Assembly: GCF_014282005.1 (NCBI RefSeq)
Contig: NZ_JACFTD010000025.1
Location: 1 to 36,615 of the forward strand
DNA length: 36,615 bases
DNA from: Sporosarcina sp. BP05
Lineage (GTDB): Bacteria; Bacillota; Bacilli; Bacillales_A; Planococcaceae
Direction: 5' to 3'
The translations under genes were made by a program, and so were the position numbers. A model generated the notes under the pieces. That model was given only the letters and a program-made list of their open reading frames with translations, made no database searches and had not been told where the DNA came from. Below are positions 13,922 to 22,564 of this stretch, one piece after another; positions within the stretch are counted from its first letter, which is position 1; each line of letters opens with the position of its first letter.

Positions 13922-14968
13922 ATGAGTATGAGCGACAATAATTCAAACTCCCTGTACCGCAAGAAAGAATTGAAGGAACAAGGACTATTAGAAATTCCAA
14001 TGCAAGTGGACTCTTCCCGTTACTTTATCAATAACATTCGGTGGGCTGATGTAATGTATACAGCCCCCTTTTTATTAGTAACGGTCATCATTCTTTACTT
14101 CCTAAGTGATACAGGGAATCTAACAACGACAACTATTATATTCTCATTTTTACCACCAACGATTGTTCTCGTTCTACTATGGGTGAAACATTCTGATCGA
14201 AAGAATATTTCACTGGTGACGGTCTTTAAATGGCGATTGCAATTTATAAGAAGTAAGAAGAAATACGAAATGTCACGAGAAAGGGTGAATGATATGAAAG
14301 AAGATATTCGTTCACAATTAGGGATTTGGGATATAAATAATGATTGTTTTGAAACACTGGATAACCACTTTGTAAAAATAGTTGAAGTATCATCGGTGAA
14401 TCTAACTGGTATGTCGAACAATGACAGAATAAAAACATTGAACGCTTATCAAAGTTTCTTAAATAACCATGCGTTTTCTTCTTTTCCTTTGCAGATTGAA
14501 CAGTTTTCAAGACCAGTCAATCTGAAAGGGTATCTTCAATGGGTGCAACATAAGAGTGCGAACGAAAAGGATATAGTCAAACGTATTTTGAACGAAAGCT
14601 ATATTGACAAGACACTAGAAATTCAAAAGTCGAAAAAAATGGTATCGAAAGCACGTTACATTATTGTTCGTGAAAAAATTGGTTCTAATAGAGAGAAGTC
14701 ACTCAACAGCATTACAAGAAAAGCAGAAACTTTAGTTGCTGCCTTTTCTAACATGCTTCCTGAAAAGCATAAACTCCATGCTTCTACTTTGGATAATGAA
14801 GAACTCTTTGATTTGATTTACAGTGCGATTGATTACGAGAACGCTCAAATCAATTCGGGAATGAGAAAAAATGCTCAAGCATTGTTCAAGTCCATTACTT
14901 TAGGAAATAAAACGCATGATGAAATTGTTAGTGCAATTGAAGAAGAACGATTCAATACCATTTACTAA
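13922..14968 (+). CDS. TrsD/VirB3-like membrane protein of the T4SS
   Basis: 348 residues (or 346 from the ATG at 13928, which stands 10 bases after AAGGAG). Two membrane segments near residues 43-60 and 68-87 are followed by a soluble domain of about 250 residues resembling the N-terminal non-ATPase part of VirB4-like proteins. In pSK41-type operons a protein of this layout precedes the VirB4 ATPase. It probably anchors the ATPase at the membrane. Identification by position and topology. Confidence 0.65.
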   Translation: MSMSDNNSNSLYRKKELKEQGLLEIPMQVDSSRYFINNIRWADVMYTAPFLLVTVIILYFLSDTGNLTTTTIIFSFLPPTIVLVLLWVKHSDRKNISLVTVFKWRLQFIRSKKKYEMSRERVNDMKEDIRSQLGIWDINNDCFETLDNHFVKIVEVSSVNLTGMSNNDRIKTLNAYQSFLNNHAFSSFPLQIEQFSRPVNLKGYLQWVQHKSANEKDIVKRILNESYIDKTLEIQKSKKMVSKARYIIVREKIGSNREKSLNSITRKAETLVAAFSNMLPEKHKLHASTLDNEELFDLIYSAIDYENAQINSGMRKNAQALFKSITLGNKTHDEIVSAIEEERFNTIY

Positions 14969-14973
14969 TGCCA

Positions 14974-14991
14974 GGGGAGCGATAACACATG
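14974..14991 (+). promoter_or_regulatory. Shared extended ribosome-binding site, virB4 copy
   Basis: GGGGAGCGATAACACATG: the full GCGATAACAC core, directly abutting the start codon. Confidence 0.75.
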
Positions 14992-16872
14992 AAAATTTTC
15001 TCCAATCTATTTAAGAAAAAAAAAGAAACTACATTTGAAGATAGCGTGGTTGAATCAAATGTGATTGTAGACCAAATTGCACCTGATTCTATTGAAATCG
15101 GTGAAAACTTCGTGAGAAGCGGTAACAACTTTACGAGAACTTTAATTTGTGTTGATTTTGAGCCACTTTTACAGCAAAGCGATATTCGAGAGTTGAGTGA
15201 GGTTAGTGAAAACATCAGTATTGTTCAATTCTTGAATATTTACGATAAATCGAAAGTCCATGCGGAACTATCAAGATCCATTCGACAAAACAATGCGAAA
15301 TTAAATGAGCCGAATCTTTCACCTTCTATTCAGGAAGATTCAAAAGCACAAATTGAAAGTGCGGAAATGCTACTTCGTCAATTAGTTCGGACTAAAGAGC
15401 GTATGTTCATGTTCCAATTACTCATCCATGTGGTTGCTCCGACAATGGAAGAATTGGAAGCAGTCAGTACACAAGTTAAAACCGTAACTTCAAGTATCGG
15501 GAAATTGATTTTCCCAATGACAAGAGCGAAAGAATCATTCGATAGTTTTCTCCCAATCGGAAAAAATAAAGTCTATGATTTATCGTATCGAGCAATGAAC
15601 AGTGAAGCAGTAGCAATGTTCTTTCCTTTTCACGAAAACGAGATTTTCGATGAAGAAGGAATTATTAAAGGGAAAAATATCGAGACAAATAATATTGTCA
15701 TGATTAACGATAAAAATTATTTAAACAAACATGCGACCTATATTGGTTCAACAGGTTCAGGGAAATCAACCGCTATGTTTTCTGACATGGTAAGAAGATA
15801 TTCGTTCGGTGATAGAATCATCGTCATTGATCCAAAAGGGGAGTTTGGTAGACCATTCAAAGAAATGAAAGGCGAATGGGTGAAGTTCTCCTTAGAAGGT
15901 GAATCGATTATCAATCCTTTCGATTTACCACAACATAGTTTCATAGATCAAGAGGGAATTGTTACTCAATCTAATCCGCTGTACGACAAAATTTCTACTT
16001 TGATTACCATGTTCCAGCTGATGTATTCCGATATGGACGATTTGCAGTCTGACGTTCTTTCGGAAATTCTACTAGATTTATATGCTGATGAACGGTTCGG
16101 AAAAGAAATCACAATTGAATCGAATGTTAGATTATTAGTTCCGACAGATTTTCCAACGATGAAAGACTTATATGATGTGATTCAAGAAAAAGAAAAAAGT
16201 AATCCCGAACAATACAATATTTTGATTAAGTTTCATCAAACTTTGAAGGCTTATGCAACAGGCACATATGCAAACTTGTTTAACGGTTATACAAATGTTG
16301 ATGTGAAAAGCGATTTAATCTCGTATGACTTAATGAGTGTTTACAATCACCCACGAGTTCAAAAACCATTGTACTTTCTACTTCTTTCCTCGCTTCGTGA
16401 TGAAATCATGAAAGGCGATAGAAGGTCAACACAACTATACATTGATGAAGCACATATCATTGCTGATCCACGAGTAACAGTTGCGATGGAATATCTCTAT
16501 GAAATGATGAAGGTTGTCCGTTCTTTCAACTGCGGAATCACAACAGCAACGCAACAAATACAAGACTTTTTAAGTGCAAAGGATAATAACAGGAATTACG
16601 GTGATGCGGTAATTTCACTTTCGGTTCAGCAATTGATTCTTCCAATGCAAAAGAAAGAAGTTATGTTCGTCAATAAAGAAATGCACTACGACTTTTCAGA
16701 AGATGATATTGATTACTTGGAATTTCAAGAGGTTGATAGAAATGAAAAAGCAGGTAAAGGGTTCTTATTTGTCGGAAGTCGAAAAATTAAACTACAAGTT
16801 GAATTAACGAATGTTGAAAAAGAGTTATGGATTAACAAAAATTATGAGGTATTGGAGAATAAGGGGCTGTGA
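14989..16872 (+). CDS. VirB4-family secretion ATPase (TrsE/TraE-like)
   Basis: 627 residues. Walker A GSTGSGKSTAMF (about 252-263) with downstream IIVIDPKGEFG, and Walker B LYIDEAHII (about 482-490), followed by ATQQIQDF. These are the hallmarks of the VirB4/TraE motor that powers assembly and substrate passage through the channel. No membrane segment; it acts on the cytoplasmic face. The stop codon is three bases before the next ATG, so the genes are tightly coupled. Confidence 0.93.
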   Translation: MKIFSNLFKKKKETTFEDSVVESNVIVDQIAPDSIEIGENFVRSGNNFTRTLICVDFEPLLQQSDIRELSEVSENISIVQFLNIYDKSKVHAELSRSIRQNNAKLNEPNLSPSIQEDSKAQIESAEMLLRQLVRTKERMFMFQLLIHVVAPTMEELEAVSTQVKTVTSSIGKLIFPMTRAKESFDSFLPIGKNKVYDLSYRAMNSEAVAMFFPFHENEIFDEEGIIKGKNIETNNIVMINDKNYLNKHATYIGSTGSGKSTAMFSDMVRRYSFGDRIIVIDPKGEFGRPFKEMKGEWVKFSLEGESIINPFDLPQHSFIDQEGIVTQSNPLYDKISTLITMFQLMYSDMDDLQSDVLSEILLDLYADERFGKEITIESNVRLLVPTDFPTMKDLYDVIQEKEKSNPEQYNILIKFHQTLKAYATGTYANLFNGYTNVDVKSDLISYDLMSVYNHPRVQKPLYFLLLSSLRDEIMKGDRRSTQLYIDEAHIIADPRVTVAMEYLYEMMKVVRSFNCGITTATQQIQDFLSAKDNNRNYGDAVISLSVQQLILPMQKKEVMFVNKEMHYDFSEDDIDYLEFQEVDRNEKAGKGFLFVGSRKIKLQVELTNVEKELWINKNYEVLENKGL

Positions 16873-16875
16873 TTT

Positions 16876-17970
16876 ATGGGCAACTCAAAAGAAGTTTTAA
16901 AGACTGGTAGTAGCCTACTCTTAAAAAAACTTTTGGCTTCTTCGGTGGGCTTGGTCATTGTTGCTATTGCCCTTGTAGTCATTATTATCATCGGTGTTAT
17001 TAGTGGTTCTGATGGTAACGGAAACGGTGCTTTAATAGGTGGCAAGGCACTCCCTGAAAGCGTTATGCAATGGGAAGGTGAAGTGCTTGAAGCAATGGAA
17101 AGGCATGGTGTAGATGAATCTCAAGTACTTTTATTGTTGGCTATTATGAATCAAGAATCGCAAGGTGATATTTTCTATTCAAACGGTGACATTTTTCAAT
17201 CCTCGGAAAGTAAATGTGGTTACATCGGGTGCATTACGGACCCGATAGAATCAATTGATCAAGCGGTGAAGTATTTCAAAGGTGTTCTCGCAAAAGGTGA
17301 AAGTTTAGGTGTCGATATTCAGACTATGATTCAATCCTATAATTTCGGTGGTGCTTATATGGACTTTATCGCTTCCAATGGTGGAGAACATAGTGAGGAC
17401 TTAGCAAAAGATTTTTCTATGATACAGGTTCAAAAAGACCCTTCTTATAACTGTAACGGTAATACTGAAAACTTCCGTTACCCTTACTGTTACGGTGATT
17501 TCACTTATGTTGGAAAGGTTATGGCATATGTAAGTGATGGAAATATGGTTGGCGATTTAGAAAACTTTGGTGATTTTGTTGCTCCTGTTTCCCCAATGGT
17601 CTTAACGAGTGGCTTTGGTGGACGTGATAGCCCAATAGAGGGTGCTTCAACAAACCATAAAGGACAGGACTTAGATTGTACTCTTGGGGTTAGCCCTATA
17701 CACACTGTTAAATCGGGTGTTGTTACTCATGCAGGAACAGCAGGGGGGCTAGGAAATGCTGTGGTTGTCCTACATGGTGATGATATTTACACAACCTACG
17801 GACATATGAGCAGTTTAACAGTGTCAAACGGTGACGAGGTGGAACAAGGAGAACAAATCGGTGTATGTGGTTCGACTGGTGTTTCAAGTGGTGCTCACTT
17901 GCACTTTGAAATTAATGTTGGTGGTATGTGGGGGAATCAAATTGACCCTTATCCATATTTCCAAAAATAA
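16876..17970 (+). CDS. Bifunctional cell-wall hydrolase of the T4SS (lysozyme-like plus M23 peptidase)
   Basis: 364 residues. One membrane segment (about 14-40). Residues 55-180 are a lysozyme-like fold of the kind found in conjugative hydrolases, with the candidate catalytic Glu in MNQESQGD. Residues 235-364 are an M23 (LytM-type) endopeptidase with zinc ligands in NHKGQD (about 258-263) and HLHFEI (about 340-345). Together they would cut both glycan and peptide bonds to open the wall for the channel, as TraG/TrsG-type proteins do. SD AAGGGG nine bases upstream. Confidence 0.92.
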   Translation: MGNSKEVLKTGSSLLLKKLLASSVGLVIVAIALVVIIIIGVISGSDGNGNGALIGGKALPESVMQWEGEVLEAMERHGVDESQVLLLLAIMNQESQGDIFYSNGDIFQSSESKCGYIGCITDPIESIDQAVKYFKGVLAKGESLGVDIQTMIQSYNFGGAYMDFIASNGGEHSEDLAKDFSMIQVQKDPSYNCNGNTENFRYPYCYGDFTYVGKVMAYVSDGNMVGDLENFGDFVAPVSPMVLTSGFGGRDSPIEGASTNHKGQDLDCTLGVSPIHTVKSGVVTHAGTAGGLGNAVVVLHGDDIYTTYGHMSSLTVSNGDEVEQGEQIGVCGSTGVSSGAHLHFEINVGGMWGNQIDPYPYFQK

Positions 17971-17986
17971 GGAGCGATAACGCATG
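17969..17986 (+). promoter_or_regulatory. Shared extended ribosome-binding site, virB8-like copy
   Basis: AAGGAGCGATAACGCATG: one change (ACGC for ACAC) at the 3' edge of the core. Confidence 0.7.
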
Positions 17987-18553
17987 AATAATTTATGGGA
18001 AAAATACAACAAACTGATTTTCATTGTAATTATATTGGTTTTGTTTCTTGCTGTGATGATGAAAAATTCTCAATTGAATAAATCAGAAACGAGTTTATCT
18101 GAACAAGATGAACGAGTTGCAGATTTAGAAAAAGAAATTAAGGAGCAAGAAAAAGTAGATGAAATAAAAGAGAATACAGATACATTCGATAAAGATTTAA
18201 CTTGGTTCGTGACTAATACTTATGAATCGAATGATCCGTATGAGTTATACAACAAAATTAAAAATTCGGTATCGAAAGAAGTGTTAGTTCAGTTAATTGG
18301 TGAAGAAATTCCGACTGAACCGCAACCAGGTTCTGATGTAGTAACAAAAAAAGTTCAATCGGTTGATGTATATGGGAAATACGTTGGTGAAAAGATTTAT
18401 CATGCTGTTGTTACATTCGATTATGAGTACGCATACAAAGATACAGTCCAAAAAATTCAAAAAGTAGTCATGATCGAACTGAAAGATATGGAAGGAGATT
18501 GGTTCGTTACTGACTTTAAAGAAGTGCAGTTGGGAGATAGTTATGCTTCTTAA
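17984..18553 (+). CDS. VirB8-like bitopic membrane protein of the T4SS
   Basis: 189 residues: a short cytoplasmic N-terminus, one membrane helix (about 10-27), a Glu/Lys coiled coil (30-62) and an extracellular domain (65-185) with the helix-then-strand pattern of the NTF2-like fold of VirB8 proteins (TFDKDLTWFVTNTY, then YHAVVTFDYEYAYKD). VirB8-type proteins scaffold the channel outside the membrane. Assignment by layout and position. The gene end overlaps the next start by 11 bases. Confidence 0.7.
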   Translation: MNNLWEKYNKLIFIVIILVLFLAVMMKNSQLNKSETSLSEQDERVADLEKEIKEQEKVDEIKENTDTFDKDLTWFVTNTYESNDPYELYNKIKNSVSKEVLVQLIGEEIPTEPQPGSDVVTKKVQSVDVYGKYVGEKIYHAVVTFDYEYAYKDTVQKIQKVVMIELKDMEGDWFVTDFKEVQLGDSYAS

Positions 18554-18743
18554 AGTAATGAAATGGCTGGAATCAAAACTCTTTATTGAGCCAATCGAGA
18601 AAAGAAAAACTCTGTATTTTGAACGAACAGAAAAAGAACTTAGTGAAGAAGCGGTAAAGAATTACAAGTTTCAGTTATTCACGATATATTCTTTTGCTGT
18701 TGGACTAGTCGCAATCTATTTGATTGTGCTAGTCAAAAATTAA
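18543..18743 (+). CDS. Small membrane protein of the T4SS
   Basis: 66 residues, start overlapping the previous gene; SD GGGAGATAG lies in that gene. A charged, basic N-terminal half (WLESKLFIEPIEKRKTLYF) is followed by one membrane helix (about 44-64). No family recognised. Overlap with the VirB8-like gene suggests the two products are made in fixed ratio. Confidence 0.7.
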   Translation: MLLKVMKWLESKLFIEPIEKRKTLYFERTEKELSEEAVKNYKFQLFTIYSFAVGLVAIYLIVLVKN

Positions 18744-18760
18744 AGGGGCGATAACACATG
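18742..18760 (+). promoter_or_regulatory. Shared extended ribosome-binding site, virB6 copy
   Basis: AAAGGGGCGATAACACATG: the best match to the candidate small RNA, with 12 contiguous pairs (GGGCGATAACAC). Confidence 0.8.
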
Positions 18761-19933
18761 AATAAGCTAAGAGTTATTTTATTATCTGCCTTTTCATTAA
18801 CCCTGTTCTTTCTGTTTAGTTCTACGGTTCTAGCAAATGGTTTGAATGGTGTAGATTCTGAATTTGATAAGTCGGGAAGTGAAATCGAATCAGAAATTCA
18901 AACAGAAAAAAAAGAATTAGAAACCTATAACTTAAAGGAAATTCCCGAAGGAAAAGGGGAGTTTTTGAAAGCTTATAAAACGGAATTTGAAGAATGGAAA
19001 GAAGCAGTTCCAGGCGGTAAACAGTATTACAAGCTAATGGAAAAGTACGATTATCAAGAAGGTGAATTTACCTGTGGTAAGTTCGATATTCTGTGTCACA
19101 TTATCAACTTTGGCTATGTAACAGGAACTTCAATTGTGAGTGCGCTCTTATCGCCACTCGAAAAACTAGCGATTGCACCGGAAGAAATCTTGAACGATTC
19201 AACATTGAACCAATTCAAGACCGCATTTAAAACATTTACGACTGCGTTACTTGGGGTATTCATCATCTTCCAGTTACTCAAAATCTACTCATACAGAATG
19301 ACGAACCACTCTGATACATCAGGAGTTTTAAATGAAAAGATATTGAAATTGATTTTTGCTAGTGCTTTGTTATTCGGTTACGAAAAGTTTTTCTCTGCGA
19401 TCCTAAATATTCAATATCGAGTAAACTTCGGGATATTCAATTACATTTCAAATTCACAAGAAGTTACTCAAAATATTATGTTGAATATGCTTTTAACTCC
19501 AAACGGAACCATATTTGTGATTCTGATTCTACTCTTTGCGATTCTGTTAGCAGTGCTTTTCTTCCAAATGGTTTATAGCTTTGCATTGGTCGGCATTTTA
19601 TACGTCGCTGGGCCAGTTGCGGTCACAACGATGGTAAATGATGATTACAATATGTTCTCACTTTGGTTGAAAACGCTTATTGCTCGTTTCTTAACCCTCG
19701 CTTTGCAAGGGTTATCCGTTGTTCTTGCTTTGTCTTTTGCTTCTCGTATCGCTTTCTTAGATGGGAATATCGGAGTTTTCGATTCAATTTTCGATAAGGT
19801 ACTCGCTCTAACATTTCTGATTGTTGGAATGTCGATACCTGCACTATTAAAAGACTTCGGTAACAGTTCAGGAAGTGGACGTGCGGTAACAGGTGGAGCA
19901 AAAGCAGTTACTACAACGATATTAAGAAAATAG
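18758..19933 (+). CDS. VirB6/TrsL-like polytopic membrane protein
   Basis: 391 residues. A signal peptide (1-26, ending STVLA) leads to an extracellular region with cysteines near 107 and 112 (CGKFDILCH). At least five membrane segments follow between about 120 and 375, ending in a Gly-rich basic tail. VirB6-type proteins line the inner-membrane part of the channel. Position after VirB8 fits. Followed by hairpin H3, which separates it from the lipoprotein gene. Confidence 0.8.
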   Translation: MNKLRVILLSAFSLTLFFLFSSTVLANGLNGVDSEFDKSGSEIESEIQTEKKELETYNLKEIPEGKGEFLKAYKTEFEEWKEAVPGGKQYYKLMEKYDYQEGEFTCGKFDILCHIINFGYVTGTSIVSALLSPLEKLAIAPEEILNDSTLNQFKTAFKTFTTALLGVFIIFQLLKIYSYRMTNHSDTSGVLNEKILKLIFASALLFGYEKFFSAILNIQYRVNFGIFNYISNSQEVTQNIMLNMLLTPNGTIFVILILLFAILLAVLFFQMVYSFALVGILYVAGPVAVTTMVNDDYNMFSLWLKTLIARFLTLALQGLSVVLALSFASRIAFLDGNIGVFDSIFDKVLALTFLIVGMSIPALLKDFGNSSGSGRAVTGGAKAVTTTILRK

Positions 19934-19939
19934 AAGTGT

Positions 19940-19975
19940 GAGTGGTGCAAGTTCATTTATGATCTTGCACCACTC
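19940..19975. repeat. Hairpin H3
   Basis: GAGTGGTGCAAG (19940-19951) pairs perfectly with CTTGCACCACTC (19964-19975) around TTCATTTATGAT. It shares sequence with H1 and H2. Five A but no T follow on the plus strand, so it probably tunes downstream expression or protects the upstream mRNA. Confidence 0.7.
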
Positions 19976-20001
19976 AAAAATATAAAAACAGGAGTGATTA
20001 T

Positions 20002-20439
20002 ATGAAAAAGCTTTATGGTTTGGTTTCTATTATGTCGTTGCTTTTAATTTTATCGGCATGTGGTAGCAAAGCGGAATTCAAACAAGTCAATGAAGATGAA
20101 GCTATTAAGATATTAGATTCAAAAACAAGTTTTCTATTCTACATGGATAACCATGATAGTGCTGAACCATACAAAACGTACATGAAAAGTTCAGCTGAAA
20201 AGAGCAAAACAACAATCAATTATTTTATTGATAGCGATAAAAACGCAACTGGTAGGAAAACCGAAGGAGATTATGAAAAACCGGAGGACTTCGACAAACG
20301 CATTAAAGGAACTGGGGTAGAAACCTACTATATTCACGCTATAAGAAACGGTGAAGTGAAAGACAAACTTCGGGTAGATGATTATTTGGAAGGAGAATTA
20401 TCAGAAATGCTGTCAGGTTTTATTGAAAGAAATAAATGA
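20002..20439 (+). CDS. Lipoprotein of the T4SS operon
   Basis: 145 residues with a lipoprotein signal peptide; lipobox LSAC places the lipidated cysteine at residue 20. The mature part (EAIKILDSKTSFLFYMDNHD) resembles a thioredoxin-like fold without the CxxC active site. Lipoproteins of this size occur in pSK41-type transfer operons (TraH). Probably anchored on the outer face of the membrane beside the channel. The start follows AGGAGTGATTATATG, a diverged form of the shared ribosome-binding site. Confidence 0.8.
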   Translation: MKKLYGLVSIMSLLLILSACGSKAEFKQVNEDEAIKILDSKTSFLFYMDNHDSAEPYKTYMKSSAEKSKTTINYFIDSDKNATGRKTEGDYEKPEDFDKRIKGTGVETYYIHAIRNGEVKDKLRVDDYLEGELSEMLSGFIERNK

Positions 20440-20442
20440 TTC

Positions 20443-20464
20443 AAAGGGGTGATAACACGTTATG
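20443..20464 (+). promoter_or_regulatory. Shared extended ribosome-binding site, virD4 copy
   Basis: AAAGGGGTGATAACAC, then GTTATG. The G-to-A change expected of drift is absent; instead C is U in the mRNA, which still pairs with the small RNA as a G-U wobble, keeping 12 contiguous pairs. Confidence 0.75.
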
Positions 20465-22534
20465 GATAAGTTGAAAAAAGGGTGGTTGGCGATAACCCTA
20501 ATTATGTTTTTATCGTCATTGGCTTTCTCATATGTCCTCTTAGCCTATCTGTATAAGTTTATGAGCAAAAAAGAATTTACCGAAACGCTTCAAATGCCGA
20601 AAGAGGTATTCAATTCTTTCTATATGAATGAAGATTATAAGATTATGGTTATCTTGATTCCCTTAGTAATTTTCATGGTGTTAATGTACGCAATGCGAAA
20701 ATCAATTTTCGTTCATGAGTATTCGGACGCTTCTGCTTTTGGGGTGAAGGGTAATGCGAAGTTTGGCAATCCCGACAAAATTATGAATGACAAAGTGCTT
20801 GTGTCTAATCAAAAATATGGGTCATTAAAAAAAACAATGAATTTAACGGACGGTATCATTTTAGGAATTGCCCCTGATACTAAAAATATATTAGTAGTTG
20901 GAGATAAAACTTCACTTGCAACAAAAAATATTTTCATCAATGGTTCTAGTGGTGCAGGTAAAGGGCAAGCGTATGTTTTGAATAACATCATCAATAACAA
21001 AAACGAAAGTATTATCGTTATTGACCCAAAAGGGGAAAACTTCTCTTTAACCGCTCAATTAAAGATAGATCAAGGCTATAAAGTTTATAACGTAGATTTC
21101 AGAAACTTTGAATACTCTCGATACAATCCATTAGATTATGTACGCAATGATGAAGATGCACAAAAAATATCTTCAATCATTACCAGTAACAGCGGTGCAG
21201 ACGAAAGTTTCTTCACTGAAAGGGCAAGTAAACTTTTAGCGGCCCTGATTAGTTACGTGAAAAGCGAATTTCCTGCGGAACAGGCGAACATGGCGAAAGT
21301 TCAAGAAGTCTATCAAGAACACGTTACGGATATGAAAAAATGCAATGTATGGCTTGAAGAAATGTCTGATAGTCAACCTTCAAAAAAGTTAATGCAAAGT
21401 GTGTTAAGCACCTTAACTTCTGAAAATACTCGTGCTTCTGTCTTATCAAGTTTTGATAGTATCACTTCAATATTTAACTTTAATCGAATTAAAAAAATGA
21501 CAGAAACCAGTGATTTCAAATTCAATGATTTCGTTGAAGAAAAAGCGATTATATATGTAAAAATTTCAGCACCAACAAACCCTTATAAAGCGTTAACCAG
21601 TGTTTTCATCGGACAGATGATAGATGAATTTTTCGCTATTGGAGATAAAGATCCATTAGGTCGATTAAAGACACCAGTACATTTTTTATTAGACGAGTTT
21701 CCGAACATCGGACGAGTAGACGGTTATCAAGAAACACTAGCTTTATGTCGTGGTTATCGAATGTATATGCACACGATTGTTCAAAACATAACTCAATTAG
21801 AAGAAAAGAAACTGTACGGTAAAGAGCAAACTCAATCCATTTTATCGAATCACTCGGTAAAGCTAATTCTAAAAGTTGGGGAACAGCAATCAGCGGAATA
21901 TTGGAGTAAGTGGTTTGGTAAAACGACAATTAGTTATACAGCAAAATCATCATCTCAAAGCAAAAACGGTAAAACGACAAGTACGAACACTCAATACGAA
22001 TCAAAAGATTTAGTGACACCCGATGATTTAATGCAGTTAGATGATGATAAAGCTTATTTACTTTTAGCAGGGCTACCACCGTTGTATATCAATAAAGCAT
22101 GGCAATACCTTGTGTATCCTAACTTATTAACTGATAAGAATAGAGAGTTGAATTATCTCAATATCCGCAACTCACTAGGGTATACCGATGAACCGATGAA
22201 CTTTGAAGGAGCAATTGACGATGGTTTAGTAAATATCTTTGAGAACTATCGAAGTGATCTAGCCATCGAAAAAGAGAAAAAACAGGAAAAATTAAATGTA
22301 GCTGCCGTTGAGACTATATCAAATCAACTGGACGAGATAGAAGCGATTTACAACTCACTAGACGTACAGGAAGAAGCACCAGTTGAGTCTGACGTACAGG
22401 AAGAAGCACCAGTTGAGTCTGACGTACAGGAAGAAGCACCAGTTGAGTCTGACGTACAGGAAGAAGCACCAGTCAAGTCTGACGTACAGGAAGAAAAGAA
22501 AGAAGAATCCCTAGAAGATTTGTTGAAGTTTTAA
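20462..22534 (+). CDS. VirD4-type coupling protein (TrsK/TraK-like)
   Basis: 690 residues. Two N-terminal membrane segments (about 9-32 and 60-78), then the ATPase: Walker A GSSGAGKGQ (about 160-168; the GKG form is normal for VirD4), IIVIDPKGENFS, and Walker B HFLLDEFPNIG (about 404-414). It docks the relaxase-DNA complex to the channel. The C-terminal 50 residues hold four copies of DVQEEAPVES-type decapeptides, an acidic tail probably serving as a flexible docking arm. Length minus the tail is typical. Confidence 0.93.
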   Translation: MDKLKKGWLAITLIMFLSSLAFSYVLLAYLYKFMSKKEFTETLQMPKEVFNSFYMNEDYKIMVILIPLVIFMVLMYAMRKSIFVHEYSDASAFGVKGNAKFGNPDKIMNDKVLVSNQKYGSLKKTMNLTDGIILGIAPDTKNILVVGDKTSLATKNIFINGSSGAGKGQAYVLNNIINNKNESIIVIDPKGENFSLTAQLKIDQGYKVYNVDFRNFEYSRYNPLDYVRNDEDAQKISSIITSNSGADESFFTERASKLLAALISYVKSEFPAEQANMAKVQEVYQEHVTDMKKCNVWLEEMSDSQPSKKLMQSVLSTLTSENTRASVLSSFDSITSIFNFNRIKKMTETSDFKFNDFVEEKAIIYVKISAPTNPYKALTSVFIGQMIDEFFAIGDKDPLGRLKTPVHFLLDEFPNIGRVDGYQETLALCRGYRMYMHTIVQNITQLEEKKLYGKEQTQSILSNHSVKLILKVGEQQSAEYWSKWFGKTTISYTAKSSSQSKNGKTTSTNTQYESKDLVTPDDLMQLDDDKAYLLLAGLPPLYINKAWQYLVYPNLLTDKNRELNYLNIRNSLGYTDEPMNFEGAIDDGLVNIFENYRSDLAIEKEKKQEKLNVAAVETISNQLDEIEAIYNSLDVQEEAPVESDVQEEAPVESDVQEEAPVESDVQEEAPVKSDVQEEKKEESLEDLLKF
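22361..22496 (+). repeat. 30-bp tandem repeats coding the acidic tail of VirD4
   Basis: Copies start at 22361, 22391, 22421 and 22451, with a partial copy at 22481, each beginning GACGTACAGGAAGAAGCACC. The first three are identical and the fourth has GTCAAG for GTTGAG, so expansion is recent. Each codes for ten residues. Confidence 0.9.
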
Positions 22535-22546
22535 TAAATTCAATTT

Positions 22547-22564
22547 AAGGAGCGATAACAAATG
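22547..22564 (+). promoter_or_regulatory. Shared extended ribosome-binding site, essB-like copy
   Basis: AAGGAGCGATAACAAATG. The AACAA end makes this the best partner of the TTGTTATCG segment of element E2 (nine pairs). Confidence 0.7.

Noticed and set aside
20937..20963. Walker A of the coupling protein ending GKG rather than GKS or GKT, taken at first as a defect
   Set aside because: GKG is the usual form in VirD4-type proteins, so the ATPase is probably intact.
22361..22496. CRISPR-like regular repeats
   Set aside because: The repeats are contiguous, in frame and encode a protein tail; there are no spacers.
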